Positions 1 to 12,444 of a stretch of 64,000 nucleotides of DNA are shown here, piece by piece. The stretch spans positions 19,851,294 to 19,915,293 of the forward strand of contig JAIUCV010000009.1 in assembly GCA_026724425.1 (NCBI GenBank), written 5' to 3'. The stretch comes from Erythrophleum ivorense (lineage: Eukaryota > Streptophyta > Magnoliopsida > Fabales > Fabaceae). The notes beneath the pieces were generated by a model, which saw nothing but the letters and a program-made list of their open reading frames with translations, was not told where the DNA came from and did not search any database. Every line of letters begins with the position of its first letter. Position 1 is the stretch's first letter. The position numbers and the translations under genes are program-made.

Positions 1-1217
1 ATGCTAATTTTTGTTATTCTTTTGTATAGCATTATCATCATGTAATCATATTACCAAGCATAGGTATTTTATGTTCTGTTAACCTATGATGTATCTAATA
101 GGGAGTTAGGCTTTATACAAATCTGGTATATGGTGTATGTGCTTATTTATATCTGATATGGAACCTCCTTAGTATGAATGTATAACTTGACTCTTGAGAG
201 TATGCTTTTATATCCCCATGAATGATAATATTATTTGCTCGTAGATCTTGCTGTTGTAAATACTTCATGAATATACTGATGCATAATAGTTTGATGAGTA
301 AAAATCAACCCCTAAGTCTTGAATTGGTAATAATAGGTATGTTAGGTAAACCAGGTAGATGAAAGCTATTAGAACCTCACAAATGTATGGGATGAAACTT
401 AAGGAGAAATAGTGCAGGAGAGGGTCACGTTGTGGCTAAAAAGAGCTGAGCCGTGACAAGGTGTCAGGTAGAGGTGAGAAGCGCCATGGACGAGGTGTGT
501 CACCGTGGCTCAAAATGAAAAGTTGCTTAAAGGGGGTAACAGAGAGCAACCTTGCCACAGCACGAACTTTTTAGCCATGGCCCAAGTTGAGGAAATCAGG
601 GAATAAGTGTTCCAGTAGCTAGTTTTGCTGCAATGCAAGTATAGCCGTCGCAACGCGAATTAGGAAATTTGCTACAGTAGGTTCTAGGGTGTCTTTTCAC
701 TACAGTGCCACATAGGCGTACCGTGGTGAGGGTCCGAAATGTGAGAAGTTGAACCCAAGAGCTACTTCGCCATGGTGCAAAAAATCTTAGGCTGTGGCGC
801 AAAATGCAAAACTTGATTTTTAGTTTCCAGTAATCAACTTAGCTATCGTAGGGAAGGTCCAAGCCATAGTGAAGGTTCCTAAACTCCTATTTTTGACTTA
901 AAGACCTTGAGATTTGTTATGATAATGTTATATAATGACTTGGGAATATTTATAAGAAGTTTTTGTGAGTTGAAATCAGTAGCAACATGAATCAAAGGTC
1001 TTAAATAATAATTATGATCATTTGTGGATTTGATTAGTTATGGTTGCTTAGCTAATGACCCTAACGATATCAAGGTTCAAATTTTCCCACTTTCTCCTAT
1101 TTTAATTAATTATAATGACATTAGGCCTTGATTTGTGATTACTAATTGTTCTATTAAGCCTAATTACAGTAATTAAGAATTAGGGTCATTGCACTTTACC
1201 CCTACATTTGGCCCAAC
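1..1217 (+). repeat. R4 long LTR-like repeat, right-hand part
   Basis: This stretch repeats sequence found at about 3,060-4,400, 31,290-32,430 and 52,970-53,634: a segment with 'gtatagcatcatcatgta' and 'gccaagtgtagg', then about 400 bases dotted with variants of GCCATGGC/GCCGCGGC, then a segment with 'tttttgtgagttgaaa'. It is the distal part of the R4 unit; the window starts inside it. No gene is seen. It abuts a decayed pol end at 1,214, which suggests that this is the 5' LTR side of an element whose interior was almost wholly deleted (inference). Confidence 0.6.
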
Positions 1218-1486
1218 AGCATGATGTGTTTCATTTATCCTAGTTGAAAAAGTATCATCTGGATGCTTAACATGTCATTAAGCATGAGAATGTACATTTA
1301 CAAGATAACTTATCTTATATGGTTGAGCTAGAAAGCATAGTGGACTCGAAAGTGAAACAACTATGTAATAAAAACATTCTTTTAGTAAAAGTCGTATAGA
1401 AGGGACTAACTCTTGATAAAGTAACTTGAAAGATAGAGGAAGCAATGAGGAAGGATTATCCATCACTTTTTGAGTATGTCTAATTT
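1214..1486 (+). pseudogene. Decayed integrase C-terminus plus chromodomain of a Tekay/Del-like gypsy pol
   Basis: One reading frame from about base 1,214 reads like the 3' end of chromoviral pol. HDVFHLS then LKKYH resembles the usual 'NVFHVSxLRKY' block; VHLQDNLSYMVE and VDSKVKQL follow; then LLVKVV and IEEAMRKDYPSLFEYV match the chromodomain core. Four stops interrupt the frame: one after HLS, one after LDA, and two at sites where the family has Trp (after LVKVV and after KVT). The Trp losses are TGG to TAG and TGG to TGA. The relic stops just before a polypurine run and an LTR start, the expected place for the pol 3' end. It has no long ORF and is dead. This clade differs from the chromodomain-less elements elsewhere in the window. 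Confidence 0.8.
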
Positions 1487-1502
1487 TGAGGATAATATTC
1501 TT

Positions 1503-1517
1503 AAAAGAAGGGGAGAA
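1503..1517 (+). other. Polypurine tract of the chromodomain-bearing element
   Basis: The run AAAAGAAGGGGAGAA sits directly before an LTR start TGTAATACCC and behind the pol relic. Such a run primes plus-strand synthesis in LTR retrotransposons. Confidence 0.75.
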
Positions 1518-4445
1518 TGTAATACCCTAAAATTAATTAAGGATAATTATGATGAATTAAGAGATTAAATGGGGGAGATTAAAGAAAATAAAATTTTTTA
1601 GAAATGGATTTATTTTAGACCTTTCAAGGCAATAATCATTGTTAGTCATGGTTAGGTGAAAATAGATTAATTATGGTTATGGGTCTCATTAGTAAAACTA
1701 ATTGAGTAAAGGTGGATATCTAATATTTAGGTACATGATCAACTTATGCATGCTAAGGACCATTTTGAGAAGCCTAAATGGTAAGGAGACTTAACTCTAT
1801 TAAACCCTTAAACCCATGGCCCAATAAACAAATTTTTGAACCTAAATGGATTTTGGGCTTTAGGGTTAGCCCAAACCCATCAAAAACCTTGAAGTAGTCA
1901 GCCTTTTATTCCCTATTCTGCAGACCAACTCATTATTCAGCTAAGGGAGAGCTTCATTTTCTCATAGGAAGGGAGGAGTCTAGGATTTTCAGCATTCTTC
2001 CATCAATTCTCACTTCTAAAAGAAGATTTGGCCAAGGTAATCTATATGAAACGTGTTCTTCTCATTCTTCTTTACGCTTTGGTCCAATTGGTTTGTCATT
2101 TGGAGGATTTTCATCTTCCTCTCAAATATGAACTTTGTTGTTTTGATGGGTTCTAGCTTAATTTTCCAAGGTTGAGGCTATAGGGATTATTAGTAAGCAC
2201 CAACTCCTCATTTTGATGAATTTTTTATTAGTTAGTGGCCCTAATGGATGATTAATGGGCATTGATTTTGTGCAAAAATACCAAGAATTTGGAGTGGAAT
2301 ATTGTGGTCTCTGGTGTGGGTGAAGTTCAAGTATGAATTTGGGACTCTTTGGTGATTAGGTAAGTGATTTATAGGTAATTTTGATAATTCAATTTTATGG
2401 AGTTTGACCCATATTGTAATTAAAGACTAAGACTATATTTTGATTATAATCTAGGACCTTTAGAGTGTGGAAACTTACCTTGACTTCAGAACTTTGCACA
2501 ATCAAGTGAGGTAATTGAGGTTTGAATTTTTAATTACTTGTATATGTGCCTTATTAATTTGATATTTGCTACATAATATGTTTTACTATGTTAAATGATT
2601 AGTTGACTACTTAATTGTTGTTGTGGACCATGAGTGAGTCCTTAGTAGAGCTATGGTGTGGCTGCCACCTGTGCATTGTGCTTTGAGTAGGTATCGAGTT
2701 GTAATCAAACTTATGAATACATTGAGCCGAGGTTGTGCTCAATAAGGAGTTGGCACTATAGATGGGCCTTTCCTTGTGTTATTGGCCATTAATATGATGT
2801 ATGTAATTACTAGTATGAGATAGTAGTCACTGGTAGCTTAACTAGTTTATTTGTTGATATGATGGATGAATATGATATTTATCTAATTAAAATGCATTTA
2901 TGCTAATTAAATTGTACATATGTTTAGAATTATCCCTTGGTTACTAAGATTTATATCTCACCCCATTTTATAGGCTGACAATTTTAGGTAAAGGTTCTTC
3001 AAGTAAGGAAAAAGAGAAATAAGTAGATGAGTACCCCTAATTTGGAGATCATATATGGGCTCTCTACACTTGGGTCCTTTTGTTTTAGAGTAGATGCTAT
3101 TATTTTGTAATTTTATTTTGTATAGCATCATGGTGCACTCATATTGCCAAGTGTAGGCTTTTGATATTTTGTAACTAAGATTGAATTGAATAGGAGGTTA
3201 GGCTATGTAGTACTTGAAATATGATGTATGCACTTAATTGTTGTCTGATATGGATTTTGTTAATGAAGAACCATGACCTTTCCTTTGAGATTATAATTAT
3301 GCTTTTGCAATGGATGATCAAATTGAATACTGTTGTGATTTTGCTAATGAAGAACCATGACTTTTCCTTTGAGATTATAATTATGCTTTTGCAATGGATG
3401 ATCAAATTGAATACTGTTGTATGGAGATGTTACTTTGAACTAATGGATATTAGTATAATGACCCTTGCATGTTTGATTTGGGTTCTATGTATGTTACTTT
3501 AACTTCTATATGGGTCTGATATAGGAAATATGGGAGTGCCATATCTTAATTATGTATTTGGGGTCCCTTGGTAGACTTGGGAATAGGAACATGTAGTTTG
3601 GTCCATTAAGACTTGTGCAAAATTATTTAAGGACAATTGGTAGGGAGTAACATAATGTTAGGTTGTCCCTTGAGGTTCCACATTCCTTCTTGCTTTCTTG
3701 GAAGGAAATTTACTGATATGAATCAATCCCTAGATACTTTAATCTAAACCTAGATTCTTAAGTTATGGAAATTGATTAATTGGGAGACTTAGGTAGAATA
3801 CTGCACCAAGACCATGGACTTTAGTCATGGGAAGACCCTTGATATCAATTGGAGGGAGGTACAGGTTATTAGGAACATGTGAGGAGTATAGGTCCAGAAG
3901 GTATTTGAGTTGTAGCCAAAATTAAGTGAGTTATAGCCAAAACGCCTCCAAAGGGTAACAGAACCAAACTTTGCCATGGTGCAAGTCTCCTCGCCATGGC
4001 ATACATCAAGGTAAATAGAGGGGGAGGATTCTAGAGAGCATCTTTGCCATAGCGTGAGTAAGGCTCACCATGGGGAGGATCAAGAAGGGTGAGAATAATG
4101 TTCCAGTAGCTTGTATCACCATGGCACAACGGAAGCCCATTATGGCAAAAATTGCAAAAATTTGAATAGTGAAGTCCTAGGGGAGAGTTTCGCTAGAGAA
4201 ATAGTTCTAGTAGTGAATCAAGTCACGGTAAGGAGTGCAAGTCACGGTGTTAGTGCATTCTGAAGCTTTTAGGAGTTACAAAAACTAACTTGGCCATAAC
4301 CAAACTTCTCTAAGTCACAACCTAGGTCTCTAAACTCTCGTTTTTTCTTAGAAACCTTAGTTTTCACTATGGTAATGTCATGTATTGATTTGGAAACTAA
4401 TATAAATTTGTCTTATGCTTTTTACATTAAAATGTGAATAGAGGG
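1518..4445 (+). repeat. R4 LTR copy of the chromodomain-type element (right end uncertain)
   Basis: It starts TGTAATACCC after the polypurine run and resembles the copies starting at 27,597 and 51,327 (shared 'aattaattaagg', the 'ttggccaaggtaat' block, the 'ctgccacc...gcacc' block near 2,640-2,770, and the GCCATGGC-rich block near 3,960-4,300). It is probably the 3' LTR of the element whose chromodomain relic lies upstream. I cannot place the right end; similarity to the other copies fades near 4,445. No coding sequence is supported. Confidence 0.6.
3253..3420 (+). repeat. Tandem duplication, 84 bp x 2
   Basis: Two adjacent 84-base units (3,253-3,336 and 3,337-3,420) start with 'gattttg' and differ at only about two positions by eye. 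Because 84 is a multiple of 3, repeated short ORFs appear on both strands, but nothing suggests they are translated. The other R4 copies do not show the duplication. Confidence 0.9.
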
Positions 4446-5057
4446 GAGATCTTATAAGAGAATTTTTGCATCCTTTAATTATGACCTTTTTGCTTATCTC
4501 ATTAGCGTTTAATAAAAATTAAAGAAGTTTAAATTTCTCTGAGTTTTCATCCATTGATGAATTAGTAATAATACTTAACCTTGAGTACTCGAGTTCAAAA
4601 GACCAATTAAACTTAATTAGGTTATCAAACTTATAGGTAATCCACCAAGCATCCCATACTATTTGGGCAAAAGATATTAGTAGAGATAGCATGAAATGCA
4701 AAGAAGGCCAAGTATTAATGGTATTTGGGTCAATTCATGGAATTTAGTGATCAAGATTTAAGTGTGGGAATGATTGTTCCATAAACTCAACATGTTAAGA
4801 ATAATATACTCGAGAGGCAAGTGGATAAAAAACATTTATATCCACTTAGGTTGGTCAACTAGCCAAGAAAAAAGTATATAGGGTGGATCAAGGTTGAAGT
4901 TTATTTTAATAGTATGAGTGTAACCAAGGGTAACACAAACAACCAAATACCCTCAATTTCTTATAGTTGGGCAAAGTACCAAAGATGTGAAAGCATGGAA
5001 AGTGTTTATTTAGGATTAGGGTTGGCATTTGGTTAATAAGCTATATGGCATGAGAAA
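4446..5057. other. AT-rich spacer, no gene recognised
   Basis: About 600 bases of AT-rich sequence between the fading R4 copy and the next TGTAA-starting repeat. I see no ORF with family features, RNA gene or clear repeat boundary. Confidence 0.5.
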
Positions 5058-6951
5058 TGTAATACCTGTTCATTTTAAAAGTTCTAAAACTAAGGAGATT
5101 ACAAAAGGAAGTCTCTTAAATTGAATGATTAGAGGCCAAATAAAATTAAATTGATAATTTAGACATTTTAAAATGAGAATATAAGGCTAAAGTTGACTGA
5201 AAATTTGAGCCAAAATAGCTAAATAAAATTAGATAAAAGGGCAGTGGCATTTTTGTAATTTTGGCTAACTTTTAGAAAACCTAAAGGAAGGATCTTTAAA
5301 TAGAAAAATTAAGTTTTCTAAGATTCTTAGAGGCCTTAAAAACCATAGAAACCCTTAGAATGACCAAAACTCCTTTGGTAAGCATTTTAAAGTGTCGATC
5401 AACCAAAACTTTGATCAGATCGTTTAGTAAGATTTTAAATTTAATTTGGGTGAAACCAAAGGCATTTTATGAATTAAAGGACCTAAATTTCATAATAGGA
5501 AAGGTGATTCTCAAATAAGAGTTGAAATGAACCCAAATGGAAAGAACCAAGAAAAAGGACTAAATTGAAAATTTGAAAAAATATTAAAATATGCCCCCTT
5601 GCTTCTTATATCAGCAAACCACTTCCTCTCTTCATTTTCCACTGACTTCATTCTGATCCAAAATAGAACTTAGACTAGCTTGAGGAGGTGCACAAGAAGG
5701 AGAAGAGAAGGGAGCAAAAACTAAGCAAAAAATATAAGAAATTTAAGACTTTTCATGCTTTCTCCTTCTCCAAATCTTTTCTCCTCTTTCTCCTCTTTTC
5801 TCTCATAGTTTTGATGACTTATTTGGGGCTATTTCATGGCTAGTCTAGTAGGAGGAAGAGAGAATTTGAAGGAGAGATTGGAAGCTTTAGAAAGCTCTTT
5901 AGAAAAGCTTAAAAACAAGGTAAAATACTATGGCTTTCTTGCATCTTCTTGGTTGCTTCTTCTCTTGTGAGTTTCAGCTAGACCTAGGCCCATCTAGGAG
6001 AGAAGAAAATTAGGTTATAGCAATGTAAGAACAAGGGTTTTAGAGTATGAGAAACAAGAATATGCAATTGGAATTAAAAGAAATGTTTTAGAATTCAAGT
6101 TATAATGGCTAGGGTTCTTGTTGCACCTAGTAGCTTTCCAATGATAATCTAGTTTATATAAGAGAATGTATGAGTTCATAAGAGACCTAGAAAGCAACAC
6201 AAGTGGCAAATTTCCTAGGAAAACCAAGAAAACTCCATGGGCTCTCACCTTAAGCTATGTCTCGGCCAAAGAGAGAAGAGGTACCTAGGGAGAGTTTTCT
6301 TTGATTTTAAGAATAGAAATGGTCTAGATATGATTAATAAATACCAAAGGAACCATTAGTTTGAATTTAGAAATCATGGTTTATAAGATTGAAGTTTAGG
6401 TTCCTTTTTAAGGCATAAAGAAGTAACTTAATGTTTGGCTTCTTAAATTGAGTTTGTGATGACTCTAGTAAGTTTAAACAGAGTTATGAGACTTAGATTG
6501 AATGAGAAGTTAGAGTTAAGATCATGAATTATGTAGGTTGCTTCATTGTACCTTTGTATGGAACCATAACTATACTATAAGCTAGAATATATTTGCATAG
6601 AGTTTATGTGAGGCTAGAATTGGCTCCAATGATGTAATTGTGTCTTATTTGATGTGTTTAAGCTAAACAAATCAAGCTCCACCTAGGTGTGTGTGTGGGG
6701 GCAAGAAGGGGAAGTAAACTTCAAGGAAAAAAGTGTGAGTCTTAACTCAAGGTAGCTCTAACCTCTCTTGTATACAATTCTTGGTTGTTTGATTATCCTT
6801 GGATGCTTGTATGTATGATTGAACCATGAGATATGTCTATAGCTATTGATTAAATGTTTTAGTACCATTATGCTTTTGGAGATGTATTTTGAATGTAAGA
6901 TGGCTTTAATGGATGAGGTTGTGCCAAAAGTCCCTTAGATCAGGTGGGGGG
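5058..6951 (+). repeat. R8 repeat copy a
   Basis: It starts TGTAATACC. Landmarks shared with copies b, c and d: 'aaaaaccata' at 5,339, 'caaaggcattttat' near 5,459, a 'gaattgaaatga'-type stretch near 5,523, and a long pyrimidine-rich stretch near 5,760. It ends in the purine run AGGTGGGGGG, directly followed by TGTAACACC of copy b, which is the layout of a polypurine tract and LTR start. Family not identified; no coding domain seen. Confidence 0.55.
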
Positions 6952-7527
6952 TGTAACACCTGGTTTTCTGTAAAAAGCCAGAAACTAGGGATTTTTAAAG
7001 GAAGTCTTATAATCATATGAATAGTAGCCAAATAAAATTAGAAGAACTAGACCTCTAAAAATGAGGATATAAAGCTTGAGATGCCTATAAACTTGAGCTA
7101 GAAGAGGTATGAAAAATTGTGAAAATATACCGTGACATTTTTGTAGTTTTAGACAAATTTTGGAAAACTCACATGAAGGATTTTTAAATGAAAAAATTGA
7201 GTTTTCCAAAGTTTTTAGAGGCTCTAAAAACCATAGGAACCCCTATAATAGTTTAAACCTCTCTTGTGTGCGATTTCAACAAAGGGTTGACCAAAACTTT
7301 GATCAAAAGATTTGAAAAGGTTTGAAATGGGTAAAACCAAAGGCATTTTATAAGTTAAAGAACTTAAATTTTATGATATAAAAGACAATTCTCGAAAAGG
7401 AATTGAAATGAGGCCAAACAGAGAAACCCTGATTTAGAGACTAAAATGAAAAGTGAAAAAAGTTGTAAAAGTAGACTTTTAAGCTTCTTAAGCATGCTGC
7501 CTTTTTTGTCCAGCCTTATCACCAACT
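6952..7527 (+). repeat. R8 repeat copy b, truncated
   Basis: It starts TGTAACACCTGG after AGGTGGGGGG and repeats the first about 550 bases of copy a ('aaaaccataggaacc', 'caaaggcattttata', 'gaattgaaatgagg'). It stops where copy c begins, so it is truncated on its right side. Confidence 0.6.
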
Positions 7528-10060
7528 TGTAACATCTAGTTCTTTGAAAATGAGAGAAAACACAAACAACATAACGTACAGTTTATCCGTAAATAAACAA
7601 AATTTATCGGATACAAAAGCAAGTCCCTCAAAAATGACTTAGTTAAGGTCCTAAAAAATTTAGGAAGCATTCTAGAGTCTTAAAAATGAGAATCTCAGGC
7701 TCAGATGGAAAGAAAAATAGAGCTAGGATGGTGAAACAATTTGTGATGAAAATTAAACAAAATGTAATAGCATTTTTGTAAATAAGTGAAACTTTTGGAA
7801 AAACAAATAAGAAGGCTTTTTAAATGGGAAATTTGAGTTGCCCAAGGTTCTCAAAGGTCCCAAAAACCATGGGAAGTCTCGGGACCAGTAAAACCCTTTC
7901 AGTGTAAGTGTTCTAATGTCAATAAGTCCAAACTTTGAAAGATTCGTTTGGTAAGGTTTTAGCTCCAAATTGAGTGATTCTAAAGGCATTTTATTAAATT
8001 GGGAATCTAAATTTTATAATGAAAAAAGATGGTTCTAAAAAAGGAGCTAAAACGAAGCCAAAATGAAATTAAAATTTTTGAAAAAGTGTGTTTCTAGAAG
8101 CTCTCACACACTTCTCCCTTTTTCTTCCACCATCTTAAGCATGACTTCCTCTACCCAAATTACAGAAAAATAGCAGCTCCTTGAGGCTCACCAAGAGAGG
8201 AAGAAAAAGGCAAGAAAGGTATGGAATTTCTTAGTTTTTTCATGCTTTCTCTTAACAAACCTCTTCTCTTCCATTTCCCTTTCTTTCCTATGATTTTATT
8301 GAAGTATATGGATCTATTTTGAGGGAAGAACAGAGGGGAAAATTCGGATTTGAAGAGAGGAGGCCAAGGAAAGTGAGAAACAAGCAAGAAAATCCCATGG
8401 AAACAAGGTAAAATCTTCATTCTATGGTAGCTACTTCTTCCCCCTTTTTCTCCTTATTTCACCCCATATATGTAGCTACAAAAGGGCTTGAATTTTGGGT
8501 AGAACCAAGGGTGAATTCTATGAATTTAAGGGAGGAGAGTAAGAATATGCAAAGAAATCCAAGTAAAAGCTATTGATTTTCAAGATAGCAAACCTAGAAT
8601 TTCATGAGCTCCCTTGAAAATATGATTTGATTTAATTGTTCCTAGGCCTAAATAAGTGTTTGGATGAGCTCTTGAGATCCATAGAAGGCTCCTCATATGC
8701 ATCTTCTATTAAAAGAATAAAGCAAACTCACTTGGGGTTCATATAATATATAGTTTCAGCCTAGGCTAGATGAAGCACCAAGGGGTAGTTTTAATTTGTT
8801 CCAAGCTTATTTGAGTCATATATGATGGAAGAGGATGAGAGGAAGCCTTGAAAAAATTTTAGAAGCTATGGATAGTAAGATGGTATTATAGGTTCCATAT
8901 TATGGCTTAAAGAAGTAACACCTAGCTAGGCTCCTTGATTTGATTATGTGATGACTCCAAAGGGTTTTAATGGAGTCAAAAATGATAAATGAATAGAGAA
9001 AATGGAGCCAAGATGATGTTTTCTTAAAATTGCTTCATTAAGTGCACTATGGAACCATAAAAGAGTCTTATGAGTCACCTAGCTTTTCTATTGAATGTGT
9101 GGCCTTAGAATGTGATTCAAGAGTGTAATTAGCTTCCATATGATGTGTCTAGGATAAGAGAAATGAACTCCACCTTTTTGGGTGTGTGTGGTCAAGGGAG
9201 AGGACTCAAGGCTTAAAGAAAGAAAAAGTGTGTGAATGCAAGCAAGGTAGCTCTCTCCACCTTCTCTGATACATGAATGTGTGCTTACATTATCTTTGAA
9301 TGTGTGTATATATGTTTTGAGCTATGAAAAATATTTTAGCATGAGCTTTTTATTCCATGGTACCATGATGATGTTTTATGCACTTAAATGATGTTTTATA
9401 TGCTTGCCTTGGTTTGCTTGAGTGTGGAGAAGCCAAGAACCTTCTAGCCATGGTGAGAATGAGCTAAGAATCTTTAAACTTAGTTGAGACAAAGTAAAAA
9501 GTCTCCTAAGAGTGAGGTTGACTCCCAAGAGTAAGGTAGAGTTAAGATCTCTTAAAGAAAATAGGTGAGGCAAGTCCAAAATCCGTGAGTGAATAGGTGA
9601 GGCTAGTCCATTCACTTAGCAAGCCTACGTATGCTATGTACGATTTGTTCAAAATGCCAAGAATGTTTTTTGAATGCTCACATGTTTCAATATGTCCATG
9701 CATGCATTTTCAAGGCTGTATGCATACTTTATGTGTGATTGGAAGGAAGATGAGCTATTGGGATTCTTTGAATCTCATCCCCTCCTCTCTAATGTCTTAA
9801 CATGCTAGGTGAATCAATTGAACAAGGTAATGGAAGCCACTAAGCCAAGGAAAAGGAGATTGACATCAAAATGTATGAAATGGCCTAGTTATGTCTCTCT
9901 TGTAACCACACACATGACATATGATGTAATCTAATGATGAAATTGTTATGTAATCATATGAACATATATAATTACCCAAATGTATGATGTATGAATGAAA
10001 TTTGATGCCAAATGTATGAGATAGCATGTTTTGGGTATTGAATGGCAAGAGCTAGCATGT
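7528..10060 (+). repeat. R8 repeat copy c with trailing fragment
   Basis: It starts TGTAACATC and is the closest relative of the inverted copy at 46,572-50,331 (copy d, element J). The two share the head ('caagtccct' and 'gaccttaacta' blocks), the middle, and the tail near 9,380-9,860 ('tggacttgcctcacc' on the opposite strand). At 9,846-9,860 a purine run (aaggaaaaggaga) precedes a segment like the one after 47,249 in copy d. About 200 bases of that segment remain before similarity ends near 10,060. No protein domain was found in the short ORFs. Confidence 0.6.
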
Positions 10061-11110
10061 GTAATTAAGTGGCTCGTCGCGCAACTCTCAAAATAAAACT
10101 AGGTTAATAAAATATGTAGCTAATGGCACAACCTAGGTCATCTCCCTTGGAATTGAAGTTCAATGTTTAATTGAGCTTTCCAAATGTTAAAAGACTCTAA
10201 AAATTTCTAAACTAAGGGGGTTTTTGATTGAATTAAACTAACCTAAAACTAAATTGAAATTAAAATTCCTAATTGTTACCTAATTATATGAATTGTGATT
10301 GAATGATGGGTTTTGTGACTAGCTTTAGATTCGTCCCTTGGTATCCACTATCCTTATCCTAATCCAATTGTGATTAATTCTGGTCTAAGAATCCCTAATT
10401 GTGTTTATAACAAATATATTTTGAGTTACCATTCAAGAATCAAAAGATTAACAATCTAATGTTGAATTCAAATCTCAATCCCGTATTAAATTATTAATTC
10501 TTGTCTTTAAGATCAATAAACACCCAATTTGATTGATTAAATGATTAATTAGCATATGAATCATCATCCAAAAATGTTTAATTAACCAACTAAACACTAA
10601 GGAATTCTCAAATTTAACATTCAAGCACATAATTTCATTCATGCATTTCATCGAATACCTTCGAGGCACACATGGAAATTAGAGAAAAATGAACAATTCA
10701 GAACTTGATTCAATCAATTAATCAGACAAAAATAATCTCCTAATTAATGTCTAACCAGCCACTAATTATAAACAACACAATTCTCAATCTAATACAATCT
10801 TAACCAAGAAAATACAAGATAGAGAAAAGTGTAGAAAGAGATGAGAGTTTTAGCCAAAATTCCCTTTCTAATCAATAGATTCAAGCTTCTCCAAGAGCTT
10901 CCTTCTAGCTAGCCTCAAGATAGATTAGAGCTTCATTGTATGGTGGATGGATGGAGATGGAGAGTGGAATGGTGTGGGGAGGAGAAAATGGAGTGGGCGT
11001 AGACGCTGGATGAAAGGGCGTGAGATGGAGAGGGCGAAGGATGGATACGAGTGAATGTCTGAATGCAGCGTCTGTGTGAATAATCATACCCTCTTGGAGC
11101 TTACCCCAAT
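10061..11110 (+). repeat. R9 repeat copy 1
   Basis: Weak but ordered similarity to 33,236-34,980: 'aatggcacaacctaggtcat', 'gagttaccattcaa', 'aattaaccaactaa', and a G-rich 'ggatggatggagatgg' block near 10,940. The family is not identified. No ORF in it looks real. Confidence 0.45.
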
Positions 11111-12444
11111 TCCTCCATGAATCACGTGGTCATCTCATTAAAAGTTATGTGTTCTCTTCTCAAAGCTCAGCGTTGGTATTCAGCTAGCTTCACATCAAGT
11201 GTTCAATTAGATCTTCCACGTTAACCTGTAGCATTTTATTGCTTCATTCCTTTGACATGAGCTGACTTGTTTATCTTAACCCACATCTTAACGTTGCACT
11301 ATTTACGTAAGAAGCTTAATCATGCATTCTGCTGAGTTGTTCATCCATTTGCCTTCTCATGTGAGAGTCTCCATTTATGCATATGTGGGCCCCATTGTGA
11401 ATATAATAATCATCTTTCACCAGACTCGTGTGTTCATGTGTGCAGGATCCGTCCAGCTGCTTCTTTTCATTCCCTGTGCATCCCTTTTGCTCTTCGAGTT
11501 GCTATTTATGTTGGTTTCCCTCATAAGCACGTTTTGCCTCCTCTCCACGTGAGCTACTTTCTGAGAAGCACATTCCTCATTTATAATCTTCCCATAATTC
11601 TCGTGCTGATGCTATTACATTCCTCGCGTGTTTTCTTCATGCTCTATTTACGTGCTTCTTGTATGCTCATTAGCTCATGCTACTATTCCACATAAAACCC
11701 ATAGCTTCTTCCCTACTCAACTGCTTCTCTCTCATGCTACCTTTTTGCCCGAGTAATGATCACGCGTTCCCTCATGCAGCTACTGTGCTAGAACTCGTTG
11801 CTTTAATTCTTTCCTCCACGTCTTTTGCATGCTTCTTATATGTTGCTTCCTCTATTCAACCACGTGCTGCTTTTATGAGAGCTCCTTCATCCATTTGCTT
11901 GAGTTTCTCCTCTTTATTCTTCATGTTATTTCTTTACTCGAGCTCAAGCTTTCTTTTCATGTGAACCTGTAGCTCTCTTCCACTGTGTTTATGTTTCTGC
12001 TCGTGGCTTCTGCATTTCTCATGCTTGCTATTATTTGAACGAGCTGCTGTTCTGCCCACATTGAGCTTTCTTCTCTTCGATTCATCCACTCCATTCTCGA
12101 CCTCACTTCCACGTTATTTCTTTCGAATCATGCAGCTTTTCGTGTTTTTCTTCTTTGTTCCAGCCATGTCTCTTCCTTATCTTTACAAGCTCACAAGCTG
12201 CTTCATATTTTTCTAGTTAATCTCCAGCTCAAAGCTTCTGTTGGAGCTAGCTTCTTCACGTGGTTTCTCCTCCATTCTACCTCTACGTGATTTCCACGTC
12301 AGAATCTCATGCATATATCTTCGTCTGTCCAAGCTATCACGCCAGGCCTTCCTTCTCCTCTGTTTCAGCTATATTCAACTCATGCAACCCGTAATTGCTT
12401 CATGCAATGAGAGCTTCTCTTTTGTAGCTTCTCTTTCAATGAGA
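11111..12444 (+). other. Pyrimidine-rich tract with several CACGTG sites
   Basis: The plus strand is rich in C and T, and several overlapping frames stay open for 60-97 codons between 11,322 and 12,534. Stop codons contain purines, so a C/T-rich strand has few of them; the translations are low-complexity (Ser, Leu, Phe, Cys) without domains. I therefore do not call genes. CACGTG palindromes occur at 11,123, 11,546, 11,861 and 12,257. The tract lies after R9 copy 1, as a similar tract lies after R9 copy 2. Confidence 0.5.
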
